Below, in pieces: positions 8,670-14,055 of a DNA stretch of 14,055 bases. The number at the start of each line of letters is the position of its first letter. Position 1 is the first letter of the stretch. The notes beneath the pieces are model-generated. The model worked only from the letters and a program-made list of their open reading frames with translations, made no database searches and was not told the origin of the DNA. The stretch covers positions 1 to 14,055 of the forward strand of contig JAISEB010000293.1 in NCBI GenBank assembly GCA_031264395.1, given 5' to 3'. The translations under genes and the position numbers were made by a program. This DNA comes from Treponema sp. GTDB lineage: Bacteria > Spirochaetota > Spirochaetia > Treponematales > Breznakiellaceae.

Positions 8670-11224
8670 CATTCCGGGGGCGGGGCAGCGTTGTTTGTTT
8701 CTGGATGATGATGATTGCCGCCGTAACAGGCGGCCTTAAAGGCGCTGTTTCCGCCCTGCGGGATCGAAGGGGCCGCCGGAGGGCGCGGCGCTGTGTGTAC
8801 CTTTCGTCCTTCCTTACGCTCTTCATCATGTTCCTCATCTCCCTTCCCGATCCGCTTTTTGAGGTTTACTATTCGCCCGTGCTCCGGGACAGGGAGGGCC
8901 GTCTTCTTGGCGCCATGGTTGCCCTTGACGGCCAGTGGCGTTTCCCGCCGGGGGAGAACGTCAACGAAAAATTTGCCGCCGCCCTTATCGAGGCTGAAGA
9001 CAGGCGTTTTACCCGGCATCCGGGCGTCGATCCCGCGGCGGTTTTCCGCGCCCTGATTCAGAACATCAGGGCGGGAAGGGTCGTCTCGGGCGGCTCGACC
9101 CTGACCATGCAGACCGTCCGCCTTATGCGGCCCGATTCACGCCGGAGCGTTCCCGAAAAGATCACCGAGGCCGTTCTTGCCCTGCGCCTGGAACTGGGAA
9201 GATCCAAGGACGATATCCTCGCCCTTTACAGCGCGAACGCCCCTTTCGGGGCGAATGTTGTGGGGCTTGAGGCCGCCTCATGGCGCTGGTTCGGAAGATC
9301 CTCCGGGGAACTTTCCTGGGCGGAAGCGGCGGTTCTCGCGGTGCTTCCCAACGGGCCGGGCCTCATACACCCCGGCCGGAACCGGGATCTTCTCAGGGAA
9401 AGGCGGGACGCGCTTCTGGAACGCCTGTTCACGAAAGGGCTCTTTGACGAAGAAACCCTTTTCCTTGCCAGGGCCGAGCCCCTTCCCGGCGAGCCCCTTC
9501 CCCTTCCCCAGCTTGCCCCGCATCTGCTTGCCCGTCTTGTCGGGGAAGCGGGGGGAACGGGGATGTTTAGAAGCGGCCGCTTTACGGGCGAAAGGGGCGG
9601 CGCTTCCGCTTCCAGCGCGGGGGCTTTCCGCACGGAGCCCTTTATTACCACGCTGGACGGGGATCTGCAGGAACGCGCCGCGGCGATCATGAGCCGCGCC
9701 CAAAGCCGTTTTTCGGGAAACGGGATAATGAACGGCGCCTGCCTTGTCATGGATACCGCCTCGGGGGAAATCGCCGCCTATGTCGGAAATACCGGTTCGG
9801 ATTCGAAAGACGTGGACATTGTTACCGCCCCCCGCAGTTCCGGGAGCATACTCAAGCCCTTTCTGTATGCCGCCATGCTTGATTCGGGGGATATCCTTCC
9901 TTCTTCCCTTGTCAGCGACATTCCCACGAGAATAGGAAGCTACGGCCCGGAAAACATTACCCGTACCTATTTGGGGGCGGTCCCCGCCGGCGAGGCGCTG
10001 GCCCGCTCGCTCAATGTGCCCGCGGTACGTTCGCTCAGGGTATACGGGGTGGAACGCTTTGCCCGTTTTCTTAAAAGCCTTGGCGTCGGCACCCTGTTCC
10101 GTCCCGCCGCCGAATACGGGCTTCCCCTCATCCTTGGCGGCGCCGAGGTGAACCTCTGGGAAATGACGGGACTGTACGGGGGCCTTGCCCGTTCGGTAAA
10201 CGGCCGGGGCCCCGCCTTTTTTCCGCCCTCTGTTTTTCTCCGGAAAGAAACGGAATCTTCTTCCGGCCGGAGCGGAAACACCCAGGCGGGCCGCCCTCCT
10301 GTTTCTCCGGGGGCCGCCTGGCTTACCCTTGAGGCGCTTGCCTTCGCGGCCCGGCCCGGCGAGGAAGCCCAGTGGCAGGAATACGCCGGTTCAAGGCGCA
10401 TAGCGTGGAAAACAGGAACCAGTTTCGGCAACAGGGACGCCTGGGCTATAGGCGTGCGGCCCGACTGGACCGTCGCCGTGTGGATAGGAAACGCGTCGGG
10501 CGAAGGAAGGGCCGAACTGCGCAGCGCCCTTACCGCCTCTCCTGTGCTGTTTGAACTTTTTTCGGCCCTGGGATCGGGCCCGCTCTCCAACGTTACGGCG
10601 GCAAGGCGGGAAGGCGCGTGGTTTCCCCAGCCGGCCGCCCGGCTTAAAAGCGCCGAAGTCTGCTCCTTTTCGGGCTTTCCCGCGGGCCCCGACTGCCGTA
10701 CCGTAAAAACGGTGAGCGTGCCGGCCAATGCCCCGCCGCATAATCCCTGCCCGTACTGTGTCAGGATCATTGTCAACGAGGAAGAAAATCTCCGCGTAGA
10801 CAGGGAAAGCGCACCGGGCCCGGTAAAGGAAATGACCTGGTTTGTTCTTCCCCCGGCCGAAGAATGGTACTTCAGGCGGTGGAATCTTGACTACAGGCCC
10901 CTTCCCCCGGCGGAAAACAACCGCGCGGAAGGAGCCCTTCCCCTTGCCCTCTTTAACCCCGGCGAGGGAAGCCAGGTCTACGTTCCCCGCGAACTTGACG
11001 GTAGCGAAGGGCGCGTCGTTTTTTCCGCCGCCCACCGTGAAAACACCGCCCGTATCTACTGGCACCTGGACGGCGTTTATCTGGGGGAAAGCTCCATTTT
11101 CCACGAAATGGAAGCCCAGCCCGCTCCGGGCTTCCACACCCTTACCCTGGTTGACGGCGCGGGCAATATCATCACCCGCCGTTTCGAGGTGCCCTCGGCC
11201 GCCGGGGAAGAAAGCGCCGATTAG
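8666..11224 (+). CDS. pbpC: Penicillin-binding protein 1C (glycosyltransferase/transpeptidase)
   Basis: This bifunctional class A peptidoglycan synthase of the PBP1C branch has 852 residues and sits in the inner membrane with its domains in the periplasm. After a basic N-terminus comes a membrane segment (about 46-62). The glycosyltransferase domain follows, with catalytic Glu111 in EAEDRRFTRHPG and the GGSTLTMQ motif. The transpeptidase domain has S394-I-L-K397 (nucleophile Ser394), S448-L-N450 and K582-T-G584, all intact. A C-terminal BiPBP_C beta domain (about 745-845) is the mark of PBP1C. GTG 8666 lies in GTGA, sharing four bases with the macroglobulin stop, so translational coupling is likely. 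An internal ATG at 8705 is an alternative that would shorten the cytoplasmic tail by 13 residues. PBP1C is thought to work with the macroglobulin: one blocks proteases that enter through a damaged envelope, the other rebuilds the wall. Confidence 0.95.
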   Translation: MTFRGRGSVVCFWMMMIAAVTGGLKGAVSALRDRRGRRRARRCVYLSSFLTLFIMFLISLPDPLFEVYYSPVLRDREGRLLGAMVALDGQWRFPPGENVNEKFAAALIEAEDRRFTRHPGVDPAAVFRALIQNIRAGRVVSGGSTLTMQTVRLMRPDSRRSVPEKITEAVLALRLELGRSKDDILALYSANAPFGANVVGLEAASWRWFGRSSGELSWAEAAVLAVLPNGPGLIHPGRNRDLLRERRDALLERLFTKGLFDEETLFLARAEPLPGEPLPLPQLAPHLLARLVGEAGGTGMFRSGRFTGERGGASASSAGAFRTEPFITTLDGDLQERAAAIMSRAQSRFSGNGIMNGACLVMDTASGEIAAYVGNTGSDSKDVDIVTAPRSSGSILKPFLYAAMLDSGDILPSSLVSDIPTRIGSYGPENITRTYLGAVPAGEALARSLNVPAVRSLRVYGVERFARFLKSLGVGTLFRPAAEYGLPLILGGAEVNLWEMTGLYGGLARSVNGRGPAFFPPSVFLRKETESSSGRSGNTQAGRPPVSPGAAWLTLEALAFAARPGEEAQWQEYAGSRRIAWKTGTSFGNRDAWAIGVRPDWTVAVWIGNASGEGRAELRSALTASPVLFELFSALGSGPLSNVTAARREGAWFPQPAARLKSAEVCSFSGFPAGPDCRTVKTVSVPANAPPHNPCPYCVRIIVNEEENLRVDRESAPGPVKEMTWFVLPPAEEWYFRRWNLDYRPLPPAENNRAEGALPLALFNPGEGSQVYVPRELDGSEGRVVFSAAHRENTARIYWHLDGVYLGESSIFHEMEAQPAPGFHTLTLVDGAGNIITRRFEVPSAAGEESAD

Positions 11225-11259
11225 CCCGGATATAATTTAAATAATATTGGAGGAAGACC

Positions 11260-11829
11260 ATGAAATTGAGATGTATATTCATTTTATTGATTGTTTTTAG
11301 CAATAATAGTTTATATTCACAACCTTTTGATCAATGCCTTGATGATATTCTGATGGAAAATTATATTGTAATACAAAATAAATTTTTAAGTTTGGGTCAG
11401 GAAATTGAATATGTTGATGCATATATAACTTTATTAATGTCTTGTAATGGATGTTTAACGCAGGAATATTATCGTGGTACATACAATGATGATATAAAGA
11501 TATATATACAGCAGGTATTTGATTCTGAAGAATCGGATTTGGTAATACAGCTGTTTGATGATTATAATATTGAAAACGGTTTCTACAAATTTGTCATTGC
11601 AAGCACTATTGTACAAATTTTAATTTATGAGAATATGTTTTTAGGAAAATATCCCGAGATGGTTGCATATGTAAATGATATTAATGATTCTTATATTATC
11701 AATGATAATAAATTCCATATATATTTGGAAAATGTCAATAATCTTCTGCGATCATTCAATGATAATGACATAGCTCTGGTAAGAAAATATACGGATACAA
11801 TATTACAGAATATAAAACTGGAAAAATGA
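11260..11829 (+). CDS. Secreted protein of unknown function, AT-rich gene
   Basis: No family is recognised. The product is 189 residues with a Sec signal peptide (KLR charge, hydrophobic core to about residue 14, likely cleavage after LYS at about residue 20, leaving mature Gln-Pro-Phe). No lipobox Cys follows, so it should be periplasmic or secreted. The mature part is acidic and Asn/Tyr/Ile/Asp-rich, predicted mostly helical, with a CNGC pair in the middle (SCNGCLTQ, near residues 61-66) plus an early Cys (FDQCLDD). ATG 11260 follows a strong GGAGGA site at proper spacing. The gene is visibly AT-rich with AT-rich codon choice, against the GC-rich genes before it. It starts 35 nt after pbpC. 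A TATAAT (11231-11236) lies upstream without a -35 partner, so it may rely on read-through from pbpC. Composition suggests acquisition by transfer. Confidence 0.8.
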   Translation: MKLRCIFILLIVFSNNSLYSQPFDQCLDDILMENYIVIQNKFLSLGQEIEYVDAYITLLMSCNGCLTQEYYRGTYNDDIKIYIQQVFDSEESDLVIQLFDDYNIENGFYKFVIASTIVQILIYENMFLGKYPEMVAYVNDINDSYIINDNKFHIYLENVNNLLRSFNDNDIALVRKYTDTILQNIKLEK

Positions 11830-11902
11830 AATGCGGGCAAGCGGTATCCAAACAGCCGGAACGTTATGCGAAATCGGGCAAAGGCGGGTAAAAATAACAC
11901 AC

Positions 11903-11932
11903 TTGACAAAAAATAATAGCTCGGTATAGAAT
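11903..11932 (+). promoter_or_regulatory. Promoter of the MNT/HEPN operon, predicted leaderless
   Basis: A perfect -35 TTGACA (11903-11908) is followed by an 18-bp spacer and TAGAAT (11927-11932), five of six matches to TATAAT. The overlapping TATAGA (11925-11930, spacer 16) is an alternative -10. Transcription should start at 11938-11940, which is the ATG of the nucleotidyltransferase gene itself. No ribosome site lies upstream of that ATG. Confidence 0.7.
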
Positions 11933-11938
11933 AAAGTT

Positions 11939-12259
11939 ATGGAAAATTTAGCGGAAAGAATAAATCTCATAAAAGAATCCATTCTCAAAAATGTACCGGC
12001 GAAATATATATATTTGTTCGGTTCATATGCTTATGGTAAACCAACGGATAAAAGTGATATAGATATTTATATTGTAATCCCCGATAAAACAGTCAGCATT
12101 TCGGAAATTTATACAAAAATAATGGTTGATTTAAGCATAAAAAAAATATTTTTTGTTGATTTATTGTTAAGCAGGGAAAGTGTATTTAATATTAGAAAAA
12201 ATGAAAATATCCTTGAGGAAACAGTTTATCAAAAAGGAAGAATTTTATATGAAAATTAA
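11939..12259 (+). CDS. mntA: MNT-type minimal nucleotidyltransferase (putative antitoxin)
   Basis: This 106-residue Pol-beta-superfamily nucleotidyltransferase has the active-site signature GSYAYGKPTDKSDID: Gly28-Ser29, Gly33, and metal-binding Asp40 and Asp42. A third acidic residue is likely Asp74 in FFVDLL. In MntA/HepT toxin-antitoxin systems the MNT protein inactivates its HEPN partner by transferring AMP to it; that activity is inferred here from the family. ATG 11939 must be the start: an in-frame TAG lies at 11927-11929 with no other start codon between, and the next start codon downstream (a TTG) would cut into the GS motif. No Shine-Dalgarno is present and the predicted transcription start coincides with the ATG. 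The partner HEPN gene overlaps its last 11 nt. The gene is AT-rich like its island. The symbol is used in the family sense. Confidence 0.88.
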   Translation: MENLAERINLIKESILKNVPAKYIYLFGSYAYGKPTDKSDIDIYIVIPDKTVSISEIYTKIMVDLSIKKIFFVDLLLSRESVFNIRKNENILEETVYQKGRILYEN

Positions 12260-12689
12260 AGATGTAATAGAATGGATGCAAATCGCCGATGATGATTTTG
12301 ATTCCGCAAAAATATTGAATGAATCGGCTCGTAAATATTATGAAATTATTTGTTATCATTGTGCCCAAGCGGCTGAAAAGTATTTGAAAGGCTATTTGTC
12401 TTACAATGATATTATTCCACAAAAAACCCATAATCTGCTTCTTTTAAATGAGGTTTGTATTGAAACAGACAATGCTTTTTTAAATATTAGAACCGAATGC
12501 GGTTTATTGAACAGGTTTACTAATGAGATACGTTATCCGCACAGGATAGAAATAAACGGAGAAGATGTAAATTATTCTCTTATTGCTGCGGAAAAGATTA
12601 GAAATTTTGAGCCAATGCAAAATTTGCGAAATATTATCACCCCCAAAAATAACGCTAAAGAAACTGATGTCAAAGAGAATGGTAAATAA
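12249..12689 (+). CDS. HEPN-domain protein, partner of the MNT gene (putative toxin)
   Basis: This is a 146-residue, all-helical HEPN protein. CYHCAQAAEKYLKGYL (35-50) followed by KTHNL (59-63) is typical of the COG2250-type HEPN family that is paired with MNT nucleotidyltransferases. HEPN toxins are usually RNases with an Rx4-6H motif. Here the corresponding region reads R89-F-T-N-E-I-R95-Y-P-H98, so the canonical spacing is absent and RNase activity cannot be assumed. ATG 12249 is preferred because it follows AAGGAAG (12234-12240) and begins at the usual family start (MKIKDVIEWMQIADDDF). The upstream in-frame ATG 12180 would add 23 unrelated residues inside mntA. The 11-nt overlap with mntA indicates a single operon and coupled translation. 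The C-terminal 15-20 residues are polar and charged and lie outside the HEPN core. Confidence 0.88.
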   Translation: MKIKDVIEWMQIADDDFDSAKILNESARKYYEIICYHCAQAAEKYLKGYLSYNDIIPQKTHNLLLLNEVCIETDNAFLNIRTECGLLNRFTNEIRYPHRIEINGEDVNYSLIAAEKIRNFEPMQNLRNIITPKNNAKETDVKENGK

Positions 12690-12745
12690 TGATGCATGTC
12701 CCGGCTTCGCCTTAACAGCCCTGTTTCCGCTTTTTTGCCCTGCAG

Positions 12746-12768
12746 CCCGGGCCGGGAGGCGGCCCGGG
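12746..12768. repeat. Perfect 9-bp all-GC inverted repeat in spacer
   Basis: CCCGGGCCG (12746-12754) and CGGCCCGGG (12760-12768) are perfect inverted copies around a GGAGG loop. The spacer 12690-12831 that carries it is GC-rich and abruptly follows the AT-rich HEPN gene. A T6 run (12731-12736) lies on the side opposite to where a + strand terminator would need it, and reads as A6 after the hairpin on the - strand, so neither strand gives a standard intrinsic terminator. It could still be a U-tract-less terminator or transcript end for the converging genes, or part of a dispersed repeat. Confidence 0.6.
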
Positions 12769-12831
12769 GTTCCGTTCGCTTGGGTCATTCGCCATGCCCA
12801 TTCCCGCGCCTTGCGTACAACGCAACACTCC

Positions 12832-13971
12832 CTAAACAGTTGCCCCCGCGGCTGCAACCGCTCCGGGACCTCCCCATATGGGCGCCGGTTTTCCGCACGC
12901 CGCGCAGAAATAAGAGCCGTTTTCAAGCGCAAGGCCCTGTGTCTGTACGCGGTAGCCGTTCCGCTTCACAAGAGTCGCCCCGCAAAAGGAACAGAGCGTA
13001 CCGCTGAACCTGCCGTCCCCGCGTATGTTGCCGGTGTACACATAGGGGAGGCGCTTCGAGGCCCTCTCCGCCGCCTCTATCAGCCTTGCGGGATCGGTGG
13101 CCGGCGCGTCCCAGCGGTAATCGGGATGATAGGCCGAAAGGTGCCAGGGCACGGGGCGCGGCGTTCCCTCATGTTCAAGGGAGGCGATAAAGGCGGCGCA
13201 CTCGTCCAGTTCCGATGGGCTGTCGTTCATTCCCGGCACGACAAGGGTGGTTATTTCAACGTGGACGTTCATCCTGCGGGCAAGAACGGTAAAGTCAAGC
13301 ACGGCCTGGAGGCTGCCCCCGAGGATCTTCGCGTAGGTTTTTTCCGAAAAACTTTTTAGATCCACATTAACGGCGTCCGTCAGCGCGAGTATTTCCCCGG
13401 CCGGGATGCGGTTGACGCAGCCGCTGGTAACAAGGACGTTGACCGCCCCGGCGTCCCTTGCCGCCTTCATGCAGTCGATGAGGTACTCGGCGTGTACGAG
13501 CGGCTCCGAATAGGTGTAGGCGGCAAGGCCCCCGCATTCCGCCGCCGCTTCCGCCGCGCGCCCGGGCGGCACGTAGCGGCCGGGAACCGTCCCCTCAATA
13601 CGGGAAATATGCCAATTCTGGCAGAAGGGGCAGTGAAGATTGCAGCCCGCGAACCCAAAAGAAAGTATCCGCGATCCGGGCCGGAAATGGTACAGGGGCT
13701 TTTTCTCTATGGGATCTTCCGCCATGGCGGTTATATAGCCGTAGAAGGGAAGGGAAAGCGCCTTTCCGCCGGCCGTTTTTCCGCCGTTTTCCGGGGGCTC
13801 CTTCCGGTTTTCCCTGACCCCGCAGGCCCCCCTTTCCCCGGGCCTGATGACACAGAACCGGGGACAGAGCTCGCAGCGGATCGCCTTCCCGCAGGCCGAA
13901 AAGAAACGTCCCTCCGCAGGCATTCCGTCCCGGCCGCCGCGCGGATAAGGCCCGTTTCCCGGAGGGCTCAC
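12832..13971 (-). CDS. AmmeMemoRadiSam system radical SAM enzyme
   Basis: This radical S-adenosylmethionine enzyme of the PflA-like COG1180 group has 379 residues. The 4Fe-4S/SAM motif is C110-NLH-C114-PF-C117. An N-terminal cysteine cluster (C33, C36, C40, C50; CELCPRFC...GACGVREN) and a C-terminal zinc-ribbon-like part (CSFCG...YFCAACGKP) are typical of the subgroup genomically linked to AMMECR1 and MEMO1 proteins. Other family blocks present are YSEPLVHAEY, VNVDLKSF, VVPGMNDS and PWHLSAYHPDYR. The substrate is unknown for the family. GTG 13971 sits in GTGA overlapping the stop of the preceding gene, which supports coupled translation. ATG 13923 (residue 17) is an alternative that removes a poorly conserved Pro/Gly-rich N-terminus and better matches the family's usual start. 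It is convergent with the HEPN gene; neither AMMECR1 nor MEMO1 is visible within the window. Confidence 0.9.
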   Translation of the reverse strand: MSPPGNGPYPRGGRDGMPAEGRFFSACGKAIRCELCPRFCVIRPGERGACGVRENRKEPPENGGKTAGGKALSLPFYGYITAMAEDPIEKKPLYHFRPGSRILSFGFAGCNLHCPFCQNWHISRIEGTVPGRYVPPGRAAEAAAECGGLAAYTYSEPLVHAEYLIDCMKAARDAGAVNVLVTSGCVNRIPAGEILALTDAVNVDLKSFSEKTYAKILGGSLQAVLDFTVLARRMNVHVEITTLVVPGMNDSPSELDECAAFIASLEHEGTPRPVPWHLSAYHPDYRWDAPATDPARLIEAAERASKRLPYVYTGNIRGDGRFSGTLCSFCGATLVKRNGYRVQTQGLALENGSYFCAACGKPAPIWGGPGAVAAAGATV

Positions 13972-14055
13972 TTTTCCGCGGCCGCCTGTTTGCGGGCGAA
14001 ACGCTTCCTTACCGCCTGTGATTTATTGGCGAATTCCACCGGATCATTTACCTCA
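13968..14055 (-). CDS. Unidentified gene, last 28 codons (truncated by window end)
   Basis: On the - strand a frame open to the window edge ends with TGA at 13970-13968, sharing four bases (GTGA) with the radical SAM start. The visible C-terminus begins EVNDPVEFANKSQ and ends RKQAAAEK: a charged, lysine/arginine/alanine-rich tail. No family can be named from this. Its position directly upstream in the operon makes an AmmeMemo partner possible, but the tail itself does not show this. Confidence 0.55.
   Translation of the reverse strand, partial: EVNDPVEFANKSQAVRKRFARKQAAAEK

Noticed and set aside
11231..11236. TATAAT as a promoter for the secreted-protein gene
   Set aside because: No -35 box at 15-19 nt and no TGn extension; AT-rich context makes a chance match likely. 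Mentioned only within the gene entry.
11860..11880. AACGTTATGCG as the end of an integron attC site (chromosomal integrons are known in Treponema)
   Set aside because: GTTATGC does not fit the GTTRRRY consensus, no matching RYYYAAC partner or complementary L boxes were found within 150 bp upstream, and no integrase is in view.
12731..12768. Intrinsic terminator formed by the GC hairpin and the T6 run
   Set aside because: On the + strand the T-run comes before the hairpin; on the - strand the hairpin is followed by A residues. Neither gives hairpin followed by U-tract.
12583..13359. 258-codon + strand open frame spanning the HEPN end, spacer and radical SAM gene
   Set aside because: It is out of frame with HEPN and antisense to the radical SAM enzyme, with no recognisable domain.
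1..14055. CRISPR arrays, tRNA or rRNA genes, insertion sequences, phage genes
   Set aside because: No regularly spaced repeats, no cloverleaf-like sequence, no transposase or phage structural motif was seen on either strand.

Overview
The window looks like a chromosomal segment of a GC-rich, Treponema-like spirochaete. This is an inference from three things: an archaeal/eukaryotic-type isoleucyl-tRNA synthetase (the type known in spirochaetes), several spirochaete-style lipoboxes (LFLSC, ILPSC), and an overall gene set that fits host-associated Treponema. No 16S or other decisive marker is present, so the genus is not certain.

Layout. Positions 1-11224 hold a tightly packed + strand run in GC-rich DNA: the 3' part of ileS; a lipoprotein whose TTG start overlaps the ileS end; an FmdB-type zinc-ribbon protein; a small double zinc-ribbon protein with one membrane segment; a giant alpha-2-macroglobulin lipoprotein with an intact thioester; and pbpC (penicillin-binding protein 1C), which starts inside the macroglobulin stop codon (GTGA). 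A perfect extended -10 element (TGnTATAAT) inside the end of the zinc-ribbon gene probably gives the macroglobulin-pbpC pair its own promoter. This pair is the well-known yfhM-pbpC type module: the macroglobulin is thought to trap foreign proteases in the periplasm while PbpC repairs or makes peptidoglycan.

Positions 11225-12690 form a sharply AT-rich island. It holds a secreted protein of unknown family and then a MNT nucleotidyltransferase/HEPN gene pair of the toxin-antitoxin kind. The MNT gene has a perfect TTGACA box and a TAGAAT box placed so that transcription should begin at or within a base of its ATG. An in-frame stop lies inside the -10 box and no Shine-Dalgarno is visible, so a leaderless mRNA is predicted. 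The island looks acquired or shuffled.

Positions 12690-12831 are a GC-rich spacer with a perfect 9-bp all-GC hairpin that does not look like a normal terminator. Positions 12832-14055 return to GC-rich housekeeping-like DNA on the - strand: an AmmeMemoRadiSam-type radical SAM enzyme, preceded through another GTGA overlap by the last 28 codons of an unidentified gene that runs off the window.

Nothing in the window is clearly a wholly new system. The most unusual elements are the leaderless MNT/HEPN operon in its AT-rich island, the HEPN protein's non-canonical RYPH motif, and the unexplained GC-rich hairpin spacer beside it.
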